A stretch of DNA of 64,000 nt from Halodesulfovibrio sp. (GTDB taxonomy: Bacteria; Desulfobacterota; Desulfovibrionia; Desulfovibrionales; Desulfovibrionaceae): NCBI RefSeq assembly GCF_015482765.1, contig NZ_JADMLB010000043.1, positions 62,001 to 126,000 of the forward strand, read 5' to 3'. Positions 44,918 to 54,199 of this stretch are shown here, piece after piece. The position numbers and the translations under genes are program-made. Position 1 is the first letter of the stretch, and each line of letters starts with the position of its first letter. The notes beneath the pieces were generated by a model. That model saw only the letters and a program-made list of their open reading frames with translations. It was not told the DNA's origin and did not search any database.

Positions 44918-45564
44918 AAAGAATTTTGTTCCTGCTTCGCTGGTTCAGGCTTTACCTTTGCAAAGGTGAGGCGATGCATTTTGCAAGGGCCGTTGGCAGC
45001 AATTGCAGCAATGTGCTCTTTTGTGCCGTACCCTTTGTGTCCTGCAAAGCCGTATCCGCTGTATCGTTTGTCCAGCTTGACCATCAGGTTGTCCCTGAAT
45101 GTTTTTGCAAGAATAGATGCCGCGGAAATAGCCTGAATTTTCAAATCACCTTTTACGATACATTGTTGGTCGATAGTTCCAACGATTTCTTTCGGGATAG
45201 TGGCGTTGCCGTCAATAGCTAAAAGAACAGGAGAAACCTGAAGGCATTTTACCGCCCTGTGCATCGCATGAAAAGTTGATTGCAAAATATTGATCCGGTC
45301 AATCTCGTTCGGCCATGCAACTCCGATTCCCCACGCAAGAGCTTTTTCTTTGATCTGCGGGTACAAAGCTTGTCTGCGTTTTTCAGTCAACTTTTTTGAG
45401 TCGGTAAGACCTTCAATAGGATTTGACGGATCAAGAATACAGGCACCGGCAACAACGGGACCGGCAAGGCAGCCGCGTCCGGCTTCATCGATTCCGGCAA
45501 ACGGGGTAGGCCAGTCTGCTTCATCAAGAGAGGCTGAAAAAAGTGTGAGTGTGTTTTGTTTCAT
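44911..45564 (-). CDS. rnhB: Ribonuclease HII
   Basis: A 217-residue RNase HII removing misincorporated ribonucleotides and RNA primers. The active-site motif is [19 protein letters not shown] near residue 24. [27 protein letters not shown] and [14 protein letters not shown] follow. The C-terminus reads [19 protein letters not shown]. The ribosome binding site is weak (AGGTCA). It probably opens the rnhB-yraN-rsmI-IID-ptsH-ptsI-smpB unit, since a terminator separates it from rplS. Confidence 0.95.
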   Translation of the reverse strand: MKQNTLTLFSASLDEADWPTPFAGIDEAGRGCLAGPVVAGACILDPSNPIEGLTDSKKLTEKRRQALYPQIKEKALAWGIGVAWPNEIDRINILQSTFHAMHRAVKCLQVSPVLLAIDGNATIPKEIVGTIDQQCIVKGDLKIQAISAASILAKTFRDNLMVKLDKRYSGYGFAGHKGYGTKEHIAAIAANGPCKMHRLTFAKVKPEPAKQEQNSLW

Positions 45565-45633
45565 AGTGGTGACCTGTTATTGCAGGAGCAGAGTAGCATG
45601 TGTTGGACAGAGAATACAGTGGTAGTTGACCGT

Positions 45634-45667
45634 AAAAAAGGGAGCTGGCATCGCCAACTCCCTTTGA
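45634..45667 (-). terminator. Rho-independent terminator of the ffh-rplS ribosomal unit
   Basis: AAAGGGAG and CTCCCTTT arms with inner TGGC/GCCA pairs are followed on the minus strand by TTTTTTACGG, 26 bases after the rplS stop. Confidence 0.88.
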
Positions 45668-45692
45668 AAACCAAATCGATGAAGTCCTGAGA

Positions 45693-46040
45693 CTACCAGC
45701 GGTTTTTCGGCTTGATACGAGCAGCTTTACCTTTGAGGTTACGGAGGTAGTAAAGACGGCTACGACGTACGCGGCCTTCCTGAACTACTTCAACGCGCTC
45801 GATGGAAGGGGAATGCATAGGGAATACACGTTCAACGCCAACACCGTCAGAAATTTTACGAACGGTGAAAGTTGCGTTGGTGGTACCTTTGCTTACGCGA
45901 ATTACAGCACCCTGGAAAACCTGGATACGTTCTTTTTCGCCTTCGATAATACGCATGTGAACTTTTACTGTGTCACCAGCTTTGAAAGCAGGGATATCCA
46001 TGCGAAGCTGTTCGCGTTCGATTTTTTCAATAATATTCAT
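45693..46040 (-). CDS. rplS: 50S ribosomal protein L19
   Basis: A 115-residue L19. It contains [51 protein letters not shown] and the basic tail [11 protein letters not shown]-type ([19 protein letters not shown]). It helps form the bridge between the ribosomal subunits. AAGGCTTTAAC precedes the ATG. It is the last gene of the ffh-rpsP-khpA-rimM-trmD-rplS order, which is common in bacteria. Confidence 0.98.
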   Translation of the reverse strand: MNIIEKIEREQLRMDIPAFKAGDTVKVHMRIIEGEKERIQVFQGAVIRVSKGTTNATFTVRKISDGVGVERVFPMHSPSIERVEVVQEGRVRRSRLYYLRNLKGKAARIKPKNRW

Positions 46041-46098
46041 GTTAAAGCCTTTCTTCGCAGCACGAGTCTGCGTTAAAAAATTACGTTACGGGTCAGCC

Positions 46099-47376
46099 CT
46101 ATAAGGCATCACCCAATATCCGGTCAATGATGATAGCAGCTGCGGTTCTTACAGATAGGTGATTATATCCATCCAAGTACCGTACTGGACGCAGAGTTCT
46201 GTCACACATATCCAGAATCTGCGGCGCAAGACCGTGAGCTGTACCAAACAGGAGCAGTATCGGTCGGTCCACCATTACGTCACGTACTTGTTCGTAATGT
46301 ATGTCACCAGCCCCTCTGGCACTCGTCGCAACCAGTAGAGGGCGTTGGCCGGTACGCTCTATAATATCCTCAATCGCTTCCTCGACATAGCGGACGCCCT
46401 TGATAATTTGCAGGGCTTCCCCTCTGTCAGGGTTAGCTGTTGTTCCCGCGCCTGTAACCCAATGCTTGAGAATATCTGCAAGCATTTGCTGTTGGTCCTC
46501 GATAGGCGTTGAAATATAGTACCCACCGAGTCCATAGGTGCATGAACAGCGGGCTATATCGTGAATGTCGAGATTTGTCAAAGAAACAGCAACAGATTTA
46601 TTCTCTTTATTGACAACCGGATAGTGCACCAGTGCGCAATAAAGATTTCTTCCGATGCGTTCTCTGTCTTCATTCTTCAATGTTTCCATATCATTAGCGT
46701 CGAGTGGGGCACTATGAAGAATGTCGGGTCTTTCATGCAAAGTTAATTTTAAGGATTGCTCCTTGCGCCACTCTGCAATGCGCTTGTGGTCACCGGATCG
46801 TAAGACTTCGGGAACGGTTAATCCCTCATACTCAACAGGGCGAGTGTAGTGGGGGTACTCGAGCAGGCCGGAGGAAAAGCTTTCCTCGTCGCCGGAGTCT
46901 TCGTGTCCCATGTAACCGGGAACCAGTCGGGCTGTGGATTCAATAATAGATAGAGCAGCTGTTTCGCCACCATTAAGAACATAGTCTCCGATGGAAACCG
47001 GCTCAATGTCGAAAAGCTCCTCTAAACGGGCATCAAACCCCTCATACCGACCGCAAATTATTGTAAGATTTTCTTCCGAGGAAAGCTCTTTAGCCATGGA
47101 CTGGGTAAAAGGTTTTCCTTTTGGCGCCATCATGAGGATGCGCCCCGGTTTTTTGATACTGCGCAGAGTCTGCACCAGAGGATCAAGCATCATGACCATG
47201 CCGGGACCGCCACCGTATGGACGATCATCGACAGTCTGATGTCTGTCTGTTGCAAACGTACGCGGGTTATGAAAATCGAAGGAGACCAGACCGGAGTCTG
47301 ATGCCTTTTTCATAAGCCCGCAGGTTAGTGCAGAGTCAAAAAACTCCGGGAAAAGACTGACAATGTTAAACTGCAT
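46099..47376 (-). CDS. trmD: TrmD tRNA (guanine-37 N1)-methyltransferase fused to a second SPOUT domain
   Basis: A 425-residue two-domain protein, against about 250 for a normal TrmD. Residues 1 to about 240 are a full TrmD: FNIVSLFPEFFDSAL, DDRPYGGGPGMVMM, ICGRYEGFDAR, SIGDYVLNGGETAAL and RPVEYEGLTVPEVLRSGDH. The remaining 185 residues form a second SPOUT-like methyltransferase domain of the Methyltrn_RNA_4 type (CALVHYPVVNKENK, LTNLDIHDIARCSCTYGLGG, LLLFGTAHGLAPQ and YNHLSVRTAAAIIIDRILG). The second domain keeps its own knot-like motifs, so it may methylate another site. Such fusions occur in Desulfovibrio relatives; the second activity is unknown. Confidence 0.93.
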   Translation of the reverse strand: MQFNIVSLFPEFFDSALTCGLMKKASDSGLVSFDFHNPRTFATDRHQTVDDRPYGGGPGMVMMLDPLVQTLRSIKKPGRILMMAPKGKPFTQSMAKELSSEENLTIICGRYEGFDARLEELFDIEPVSIGDYVLNGGETAALSIIESTARLVPGYMGHEDSGDEESFSSGLLEYPHYTRPVEYEGLTVPEVLRSGDHKRIAEWRKEQSLKLTLHERPDILHSAPLDANDMETLKNEDRERIGRNLYCALVHYPVVNKENKSVAVSLTNLDIHDIARCSCTYGLGGYYISTPIEDQQQMLADILKHWVTGAGTTANPDRGEALQIIKGVRYVEEAIEDIIERTGQRPLLVATSARGAGDIHYEQVRDVMVDRPILLLFGTAHGLAPQILDMCDRTLRPVRYLDGYNHLSVRTAAAIIIDRILGDAL

Positions 47377-47383
47377 AATTGCG

Positions 47384-47914
47384 CTACTTCTCGCTTAGGT
47401 AGAGTTCCAGTAAGCCGGGAGGCGGCGCTATGGTAACAGTTGCATTTTCGATGTCGATGTCGCTGACAAATTCTTCTGTAGCAGGAAAGAGCACTTCTTT
47501 TTTGTCTTCGGTTGTAATAACCCAGACTTCTGCTCCGAGGTTGAACTGGAATGCTGTAATACGACCCACAAGTGTGCCGTTTTCAAGCATAACATTCATT
47601 CCTTCGAGCTGATGGAGGTACACTTCTTCTTCAGTGAGTTCCGGCAAATCAGCATCGGGAACCAAAACCTTCACATTGCGTAATTCTTCTGCACAGTTTC
47701 GGTCACGGCAACTTTCAAGCGTAAGTAATTCCTGCCCCTTGTGAGGGCGGGAAGATACAACCTTGTGTTCAACAGGTTTACTTTTGCCTTTTTGAAGCCA
47801 GACTGAGCCTTTCAAGAGAAAAGGGGAGTCTGCGAAGTAATTTACGCAGACTTCCCCCCGCAATCCGTGTGGCTTGACTATCAATCCAATTTCAATGAAA
47901 TGAGTTTCAGTCAT
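47384..47914 (-). CDS. rimM: Ribosome maturation factor RimM
   Basis: A 176-residue 30S maturation factor. The N-terminal RimM barrel has IGLIVKPHGLRGEVCVNYF, and the PRC-barrel domain has EEVYLHQLEGMNVML and VLFPATEEFVSDIDIE. It binds S19 during 30S assembly. AAGGGCAC precedes the ATG. It is seven bases upstream of trmD and 16 bases downstream of khpA on the same strand. Confidence 0.96.
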   Translation of the reverse strand: MTETHFIEIGLIVKPHGLRGEVCVNYFADSPFLLKGSVWLQKGKSKPVEHKVVSSRPHKGQELLTLESCRDRNCAEELRNVKVLVPDADLPELTEEEVYLHQLEGMNVMLENGTLVGRITAFQFNLGAEVWVITTEDKKEVLFPATEEFVSDIDIENATVTIAPPPGLLELYLSEK

Positions 47915-47930
47915 GTGCCCTTAGGACGTT

Positions 47931-48164
47931 CTATTCAAGAATTTCCAGAACAGAACGTTTCTTGGCTTTTGTGGAGGCGGCGCCGAGGATGGTTCGCATT
48001 GCGCGAGCAGTGCGGCCCTGTTTGCCGATTACCTTGCCAAGGTCTTCTTTTGCAACCTTGAGTTCCAGAACAGATGTCTGTTCACCTTCAACTTCGGTAA
48101 CGATAACTTCGTCAGGGTTGTCCACCAGTGACTTAGCGATGTACTCAACTAGATCTTTCAACAC
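47931..48164 (-). CDS. khpA: KH-domain RNA-binding protein KhpA
   Basis: A 77-residue single-KH protein. The KH loop is [17 protein letters not shown], preceded by [11 protein letters not shown]. It binds RNA, often with KhpB, and its place between rpsP and rimM is the conserved one. The start is GTG with GGAGGTGAGTC upstream; the next codon TTG could also be read. Confidence 0.94.
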   Translation of the reverse strand: MLKDLVEYIAKSLVDNPDEVIVTEVEGEQTSVLELKVAKEDLGKVIGKQGRTARAMRTILGAASTKAKKRSVLEILE

Positions 48165-48246
48165 GACTCACCTCCACTCGTTGTTCAGCATGATATCAAT
48201 ATCAACTATCGATGACCTGCTGAGAGAAAGCTGTCAACAGAAAAAG

Positions 48247-48483
48247 CTACTTAGCTTTCTTGATAAGACCACGAACGGTTGGAGTAGGCTCAGCGCCTTC
48301 TGCAAGCCATTTCTCGATCTTTTCCATGTCGAGCTTGATTTCAGCTGGTTCTACCATAGGGTTGTAGTAACCGAGGTATTCAAGAGGACGTCCGTCGCGA
48401 CGGCTCAGGTTGTTAGCAGCCACCACGCGGTAAAATGCACGCTTCTTGTTGCCCATACGGGTCAGTCTCAACTTAACGGCCAT
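48247..48483 (-). CDS. rpsP: 30S ribosomal protein S16
   Basis: A 78-residue S16: [19 protein letters not shown] at the start, [19 protein letters not shown] in the middle and [20 protein letters not shown] at the end. GGGAG precedes the ATG. It lies 100 bases after ffh and 82 bases before khpA. An 82-base gap to khpA has no clear terminator. Confidence 0.98.
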   Translation of the reverse strand: MAVKLRLTRMGNKKRAFYRVVAANNLSRRDGRPLEYLGYYNPMVEPAEIKLDMEKIEKWLAEGAEPTPTVRGLIKKAK

Positions 48484-48583
48484 ATTGTTGTTCTCCCATT
48501 ATATTTTGTAATCATATGGTTTTTTTTCAAGAAAGCAATACTGACATTGTTGAGTCAGCGTATTTCTTTATTCAGGGGCGAAA

Positions 48584-50146
48584 TTATTTCTTTTTCTTAC
48601 GACCCTGTTTTTTCTTTTTCTTTTCTTTTTTGCGGGCGTCGCGCTTTTTCTGGAGTTCCTTTTTAGACGGGCCGGAGGAATCATCCATGCCCATTCCAGG
48701 GAAACCGCCCATACCGGGAAGTCCACCCATACCAGGGAGACCGCCAGGCATTCCGCCCATACCGCCAAGGGCATTCATATCAGGCATTTCGCCGCCACCT
48801 AAGCCGCCCATGCCGGGAAGTTTAGGGAATTTGCCTTTTTTGCCCTTACCGCCACCCATCATTTGTTTCATCATTTGACGCATCTGCGTAAAGCTTTTGA
48901 TAAGGTCGTTAACGTCTTTGAGTTTAAGACCACAACCTTTAGCAATACGCTCTTTACGGCTCTGATTGATGAGCTGCGGATTGCGGCGCTCCTGATTCGT
49001 CATTGAGTTGATAATAGCCTCAACACGATTCAGTTCGCTATCCGGCACATTGAGGTCACCGAGTTTGTTCTTCAGCGCACCCATGCCCGGAATCATTTTC
49101 AAGATGCTGTCCAGTGAACCGATTTTTTTCATGCGGCGCATCTGAGTACGGAAGTCTTCAAAATCGAATTCCGCCTTCTGCATCTTGAGAGCCATTTCTT
49201 CGGCTTCTTTTTCGCTTACTTCAGCCTGAGCTTTTTCAACGAGCGTAAGCACGTCGCCCATTCCAAGGATACGACCTGCAATACGGTCTGGATGGAATAT
49301 TTCCATCTCAGAAAGTTTTTCACCCATACCGACAAATTTAACGGATTTGCCAGTTACGGATTTAATGGAAAGCGCTGCACCACCGCGTGCGTCACCGTCC
49401 ATTTTGGTGAGTACTACACCAGAAATTTCAAGTTGATCGTTGAAGGATTCAGCAACGGTCACGGCATCCTGACCGGTCATTGCATCCGCAACAAACAAGA
49501 TTTCCTGTGGAGAAACATTGCTCTTAATTGTAGCAAGTTCTTCCATTAACTGTTCGTCAATGTGTAGACGACCAGCGGTATCGATAAGAACAACATCGTA
49601 TTCCTGCTCTTTTGCCTCAGCAAGAGCAGCAGATGCGATATCAACCGGATTCATGTCCGGAGTAGACTGATACGCAGGAATACCGAGCTGTTTAGCCAGT
49701 GTGTGTAACTGGTCAATAGCAGCAGGACGGTAAACGTCAGCCGGTACTAAGAACGGCTTTTTATTCTGCTTGCGTAATAAGTTGGCAAGCTTTGCAGAAG
49801 AAGTAGTTTTACCGGAACCCTGCAAACCGACCATCATAATGACTGCCGGTTTAGAGCCAGAAATGTTCAGCTCTGTAGTGTCGCCACCAAGAAGCTCAAC
49901 AAGCTCGTCGTGTACTATCTTGATTACCTGCTGAGCAGGGTCGACACCTTTCAGTACATCCTGACCAAGACATTTATCACCCACACGAGCAACAAATTCT
50001 TTAACAACTTTAAAGTTAACGTCTGCTTCGAGCAGTGCAAGGCGCACTTCTCTCAGGCCAGCTTGTACGTTTTCTTCGTTCAAGGTCTTTTGACCACTGA
50101 ACTTTTCAAATACACCGTTTAATCTGTCAGATAAGGTCTCAAACAT
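48584..50146 (-). CDS. ffh: Signal recognition particle protein Ffh
   Basis: A 520-residue SRP GTPase. The N domain begins MFETLSDRLNGVFEKFSG. The G domain has MVGLQGSGKTTSSAKLA, LVPADVYRPAAIDQL, LIDTAGRLHIDEQLM and LTKMDGDARGGAALS. The methionine-rich M domain carries FRTQMRRMKKIGSLDSIL and QMRQMMKQMMGGGKGKKGK. The C-terminal tail is a Gly-Met repeat (MGGLPGMGGFPGMGM) followed by a strongly basic end, longer than in E. coli. The ATG follows GGAG by five bases. It binds signal peptides and 4.5S RNA and targets proteins to the Sec channel. Confidence 0.97.
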   Translation of the reverse strand: MFETLSDRLNGVFEKFSGQKTLNEENVQAGLREVRLALLEADVNFKVVKEFVARVGDKCLGQDVLKGVDPAQQVIKIVHDELVELLGGDTTELNISGSKPAVIMMVGLQGSGKTTSSAKLANLLRKQNKKPFLVPADVYRPAAIDQLHTLAKQLGIPAYQSTPDMNPVDIASAALAEAKEQEYDVVLIDTAGRLHIDEQLMEELATIKSNVSPQEILFVADAMTGQDAVTVAESFNDQLEISGVVLTKMDGDARGGAALSIKSVTGKSVKFVGMGEKLSEMEIFHPDRIAGRILGMGDVLTLVEKAQAEVSEKEAEEMALKMQKAEFDFEDFRTQMRRMKKIGSLDSILKMIPGMGALKNKLGDLNVPDSELNRVEAIINSMTNQERRNPQLINQSRKERIAKGCGLKLKDVNDLIKSFTQMRQMMKQMMGGGKGKKGKFPKLPGMGGLGGGEMPDMNALGGMGGMPGGLPGMGGLPGMGGFPGMGMDDSSGPSKKELQKKRDARKKEKKKKKQGRKKKK

Positions 50147-50494
50147 CAGCACTCCGCAAGATAGACATAAGAGATGGTTCGTTAAGTGAGATTACGAAAT
50201 AAGTCAAGTTTAGAATGGCAGATGCCCAAGAGCCCCAACCGGCTAGCGAGGTGTACTGTATTTCATAATGAAAGGAAAGTATGCATTTAACGGCAAATCC
50301 GGCTTTTTGTCCGCAGAAGGACTTTTTTTTAACGTTATCCGCAGGATTGAAAAACTTCTTTTGCTGTTTTTATTTTATTCGGCGAGAGGGTATAGCTATT
50401 CAACATCTTATAATATCGTAATAAAGTGATCAAGAATACATAGCTAAAAGGCATGGTTATTTGTTTTCTTGAAGGAAAGGACTGATGTTTTTTT
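50147..50494. other. Divergent intergenic region between ffh and the acidic unknown gene
   Basis: No gene is seen. It must hold the ffh promoter on the minus strand and that of the gene at 50495 on the plus strand. The only structured element is the hairpin with eight T at 50309-50330, described separately. AAAGGA lies about 14 bases before the ATG at 50495. Confidence 0.5.
50309..50330 (+). terminator. Terminator-like hairpin with eight T in the ffh-unknown intergenic region
   Basis: GTCC and GGAC close a six-base loop (GCAGAA) and are followed by eight T. There is no plus-strand gene in front of it, so it may be an attenuator in the leader of the gene at 50495 or end a short untranslated RNA. 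Confidence 0.45.
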
Positions 50495-51766
50495 ATGTAC
50501 ACACTTCGAATTGCCTCATTCATTCGTAAGGTGTTGTTGAGCAGGATAGGAAGTAGAGAGGAACAGGCAGAAGAAAATTCCGGTGGAGAGGAAGCTCTTC
50601 TGTCGTTAACACAGGATTCTGAAGAGAACGTTGAGACAAACAGCCTTACGGGGAGGTCGGATACTTATTTCGAGCACCCTGAAAATGATTCCACACTTGG
50701 AATGTTGTTTGACTGGAGCGGGACAGAGCTGTTGTTGCCTTCGGAAATAGCCGACGGAATCGCCTTTGCTGGGCAAGTGATCATGTGGAAGGACGGGGAG
50801 CTTTCAGAATTTTTACAACAGCCATTTAGTGAGGCAATGCACTATCTGGCTGATGGTCTGGATCGACTGGACGGGCTGGAAGAAGGTATAGTCAGCGTTG
50901 CTAGTCTGGATGTATTATCATTGTTGGAAGAACGTGCGGCTGTTCATTTGCCAGATGAGCAGCCTTTTTATGGTCAACAAAATCATTATGTTCTGTCATC
51001 AGACAGTAATTTTAATGAGGTGAGTAGGACGGAAGATGTCTTTTCTGACTCGTCAAGTCTTGTTGCTGAGAATAGGTATGACAGTTACCTCAATGAAATG
51101 CATCTCCCTGAAAATAGCGAACGTAGCGATTTTATGGGAGACGTTTTGGGTGGGGAACGCCTAGGGCATGACGGTGGGGACTATATACATTTTTATGATG
51201 GAGAGCCTATACGGCTAGGTGAACCGGTAGTCGTTGATCCTTTGACAGGAAAAGTTAAAGAGCATTTTTCCGATGTAGGTGGTGGGCAGAACAGTTTGGG
51301 AGACGATGGCTCAGATGAGCCTGTTCCGCCTTCTAGTGGTGATAGTGGTTCTTCGGGTGGAGATAGCGGGCCTGGTCAAGGGTTAACAAACCCCGGCGGC
51401 AAGCATCTGCCTACTTTTGAAGATGAGTTTGGAACAGACCATGCCTTAAAGGTAAATGTAGATAGCTACAGGGGAACTGTAACTATTGATGGAACACGTC
51501 TTGAGGATGGTGACGTTGTTTTGATTGAACGATTTGATTTGGGAGAGGATTCGCTACGGATAGAATCAATTTTTACAGATGAGACAATGATCAGCCTGCG
51601 TGATAATACGCCGGAAGAGTATGCAGGGGAGAATGGGGAATCAATTCTGACGTTTGCTGTGGAGGTCGGCAAAGGCGAAGAGTGTGCTGTTGCCTTTGTT
51701 GGGCTTACTTACAACGAGTATATGGATTTTATTACACAACAAATGCAGGTGAAGGGTGATGTGTGA
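50495..51766 (+). CDS. Acidic hypothetical protein with Gly/Ser/Asp-rich linker
   Basis: A 423-residue protein of no recognised family. A short basic amphipathic start (YTLRIASFIRKVLLSRIG) is followed by a strongly acidic body. A flexible Gly-Ser-Asp-Pro segment lies at about residues 262-305 (DDGSDEPVPPSSGDSGSSGG). A separate C-terminal domain of about 115 residues has alternating beta-like stretches (LKVNVDSYRGTVTIDG, GDVVLIERFDLG). There is no Sec signal and no membrane helix. Only one cysteine is present, close to the C-terminus. The composition suggests an extracytoplasmic or salt-adapted protein, which is inference. AAAGGA is upstream of the ATG. Its stop abuts the stop of the convergent gene with no base between. 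Confidence 0.7.
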   Translation: MYTLRIASFIRKVLLSRIGSREEQAEENSGGEEALLSLTQDSEENVETNSLTGRSDTYFEHPENDSTLGMLFDWSGTELLLPSEIADGIAFAGQVIMWKDGELSEFLQQPFSEAMHYLADGLDRLDGLEEGIVSVASLDVLSLLEERAAVHLPDEQPFYGQQNHYVLSSDSNFNEVSRTEDVFSDSSSLVAENRYDSYLNEMHLPENSERSDFMGDVLGGERLGHDGGDYIHFYDGEPIRLGEPVVVDPLTGKVKEHFSDVGGGQNSLGDDGSDEPVPPSSGDSGSSGGDSGPGQGLTNPGGKHLPTFEDEFGTDHALKVNVDSYRGTVTIDGTRLEDGDVVLIERFDLGEDSLRIESIFTDETMISLRDNTPEEYAGENGESILTFAVEVGKGEECAVAFVGLTYNEYMDFITQQMQVKGDV

Positions 51767-52837
51767 TTAAAGCACACTGATATCATATGCTGGCAATAGT
51801 TCTTGTAAAACATATGTTCTATGCACCGAAGCTGCTTGATGGAATTTAAAAATATCCATCTCTGTAATCAAACCACACTCAGGACAGCTGGCAAGTTCTT
51901 CGCAGCTGTTTTTCCACATCTGTCCTTTATACGGTGGTATTTCTTCCTGCCTTCCTTCTAAAAATCCTCCTTGCGCCATTGCGAATTGCCAGAAGCCGGA
52001 ACGCTGGTGTTTATTCCCTGGGCTCGCAAAAATTATAGCCAGAGAGTCTTGAATGTTCTCAAAAGGAATGGGGGAACGTTCTGTAAGGTCAGGGCGTTGC
52101 TCTGCAAATTGAACAAAAAGGCTGTAAAGGCTTTCTGCTGCTTCCATAAAATCATCTGGATTATATCGTCTAATGACTTGCTTTGGCTCTTCTTCTGTTG
52201 CGTAAGACCATGCAAGATAGGGGAGATCAGGGTAAACAGCCGTGGCTCCGTGTCCTACTACTCCTGCTGTATTATCTTCCTGCATTTTTATGTTGGGGCG
52301 GACATATTCAAACCGCTCAAGAAAACGCATTCGCTCTTCGGCAAGGGCGGAGTCTTCGTTTTGCGGTTCCATAATTGTAATAGAATCTGGTTTTACACTG
52401 TTTTTACGTGAGCTGACACCCGAAAAATTGTAGTGGGAAAACGTGTCTGCAATCACATGAGCGGTAATACCTAGCAGCAACGGTGCGAAGTTTTTATGAG
52501 ATAGGGTAAGGTGGTGGTCTGTCATTTCAGCAGCGACGGTGCTGTTTTTTTTGCAGACAAGACGTTCAGTGAATGTTTCACCAAATGCAGCAGGAAGGAA
52601 ATGGAAAGGAATCCAGATAGAGCGTTGTGCTTGAGAAGATATATTTTCGTTTTGATGGCTGTGGTGGCCCGTAGGGAATGTGGTGAACTGCCCGCCGTCT
52701 GAGAATCGGATAGTCATACCCGAGGTGTTGTCATCAACAAATTGGGAGGCGGTAGCAATCAGTTCGGCCGTTTCCGGCGTTAGTCCTGCTACGCGTGCCA
52801 AAGTATATGTTCCGTAATAATGCATATCAATCTGCAT
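51767..52837 (-). CDS. DUF6765-like protein, histidine-rich and possibly metal-dependent
   Basis: A 356-residue protein starting MQIDMHYYGTYTLARVAGL, which I recognise as the DUF6765 type found in Desulfovibrio relatives. Conserved-looking polar elements are ASQFVDDNTSG, PTGHHSH, WIPFHFLP and LGITAHVIADTFSHYNFSGV. This spread of His and Asp resembles zinc-dependent phospholipase C-like folds, but activity is not shown. Four cysteines lie in the C-terminal third (CEELASCPECG). The second ATG is chosen because GGGAG lies seven bases before it; the first ATG overlaps that site. It is convergent with the acidic unknown gene. Confidence 0.65.
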   Translation of the reverse strand: MQIDMHYYGTYTLARVAGLTPETAELIATASQFVDDNTSGMTIRFSDGGQFTTFPTGHHSHQNENISSQAQRSIWIPFHFLPAAFGETFTERLVCKKNSTVAAEMTDHHLTLSHKNFAPLLLGITAHVIADTFSHYNFSGVSSRKNSVKPDSITIMEPQNEDSALAEERMRFLERFEYVRPNIKMQEDNTAGVVGHGATAVYPDLPYLAWSYATEEEPKQVIRRYNPDDFMEAAESLYSLFVQFAEQRPDLTERSPIPFENIQDSLAIIFASPGNKHQRSGFWQFAMAQGGFLEGRQEEIPPYKGQMWKNSCEELASCPECGLITEMDIFKFHQAASVHRTYVLQELLPAYDISVL

Positions 52838-52955
52838 GGACATACTCCCTGAGTTCGTTAATGACGCTGTATCAATTGTAAAATTTAAAAAAGACCATAT
52901 GTTTATTACGTTACAAATTCAGTTATTTAATACGACTTCTTTGTTGAAAATTAGA

Positions 52956-52997
52956 CAAAAAATAAGGGTGTGAACTTTTTGTTTCACACCCTTATTT
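52956..52997 (-). terminator. Rho-independent terminator of the aminotransferase gene
   Basis: AATAAGGGTGTGAA and TTCACACCCTTATT arms surround an eight-base loop and lead into a T-run on the minus strand, 12 bases after the stop. Confidence 0.88.
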
Positions 52998-53008
52998 GTA
53001 GTATTGAG

Positions 53009-54199
53009 TTAGGCTACGCTGTCAATTGCGCGTTTAAAGCCTTCAGCTGATCGATTAATTACTTCTTCTTCAACACAGAAGGTTAAGCGGAAGTAGCCCG
53101 GGCCACCGAAGCCGGAGCCTGGGACTGCGAGGATTTTTTCTTCCATGAGTCGGTTGCAGAATTCCACATCGTTTCCACCCGGTGCTTTCGGGAAGAAGTA
53201 GAAGGCGCCTTTAGGCAGATGGAAATCATATCCGGCATCAGAAAGAACTTTTGCCATGGCGTCACGGCGGCTTTCATAAATAGCAGGATCAACTTGAGCA
53301 GTAAGCGCAGCTTTGAGCATGTGCTGTCCAACAACCGGAGGATTCACAAAGCCAAGAATACGGTTTGTGAGCATGAGTCCGTTGATGAGCTGCTGACGGT
53401 CTTCCATGCGCGGAGTAACTGCGATGTATCCTACACGTTCTCCAGCCATGGAAAGGTTTTTGGAGAATGAGGACATAACGACTGCATAATCATACAGGGG
53501 AAGAATGCTCGGAACATCAATGCCGTCAAATGCGAGGAAGCGGTATGGCTCATCAGCAATGAGGTAAATAGGGCGGCTGTTAGCTTTGTTGTGTTTTTCA
53601 AGAACAGCTGCGAGTTGCTTCAACTCTTCTTCAGTGTAGACAGCCCCTGTAGGGTTGTTAGGAGAGTTGATAATCAGTGCGCGAGTCTTAGGTGTAATGG
53701 CTGCATCAATTGCTTCAATATCCAGTTCAAACGTGTCCGGCTTGGACATAACTGTCTTGAATGAAGCCTGATGGTTTGATGTGTAGAAGCCGTATTCAAC
53801 AAAGAACGGTGCAACAGCTAAAACTTCATCACCCGGTTCCATTACTGCGCGGAAAAACGCGTTCATTGCGCCTGCAGCACCACAGGTAAGGACTGCGTCG
53901 TCTGCTGTAATTTCAACGCCCTGTTCTTTCTTGACTAAGTCCGCAATAATTTGGCGTGCCCAAGGGAAGCCGCCGTTCGGCATATACCCGAACGTAAACG
54001 GGGTGTCTGTTTCTTTTGCAAGGTCGGTAAGAATGTCACCGATCATTGCAGGTGCAGGAACGTCTGGGTTGCCGAGACTGAAGTCGCATACTGCATCTGC
54101 ACCGTATTGCTTCTTCAAAGCAATGCCGGATTCAAACATTTTTCTGATCCATGAAGAGTTTTCGATGAATCCGGTAATTTGAGAGGAAAGAAGTTGCAT
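53009..54199 (-). CDS. PLP-dependent aminotransferase class I/II (aspartate aminotransferase-like)
   Basis: A 396-residue fold-type I aminotransferase. The PLP lysine is in MSSFSKNLSMAGERVGYIA. NSPNNPTGAVYTEEEL and LIADEPYRFLAFDG bind the cofactor, and FSLGNPDVPAP is near the N-terminus. The conserved arginine for the alpha-carboxylate is in PGYFRLTFCVEEE. It exchanges amino groups between an amino acid and 2-oxoglutarate; the specific amino acid is uncertain. It is a single-gene unit with its own terminator. Confidence 0.9.
   Translation of the reverse strand: MQLLSSQITGFIENSSWIRKMFESGIALKKQYGADAVCDFSLGNPDVPAPAMIGDILTDLAKETDTPFTFGYMPNGGFPWARQIIADLVKKEQGVEITADDAVLTCGAAGAMNAFFRAVMEPGDEVLAVAPFFVEYGFYTSNHQASFKTVMSKPDTFELDIEAIDAAITPKTRALIINSPNNPTGAVYTEEELKQLAAVLEKHNKANSRPIYLIADEPYRFLAFDGIDVPSILPLYDYAVVMSSFSKNLSMAGERVGYIAVTPRMEDRQQLINGLMLTNRILGFVNPPVVGQHMLKAALTAQVDPAIYESRRDAMAKVLSDAGYDFHLPKGAFYFFPKAPGGNDVEFCNRLMEEKILAVPGSGFGGPGYFRLTFCVEEEVINRSAEGFKRAIDSVA

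Noticed and set aside
48584-48800. Gly-Met repeats at the end of ffh as a possible tandem repeat element
   Set aside because: They are the methionine-rich C-terminal tail of the SRP protein, a normal if extended feature.
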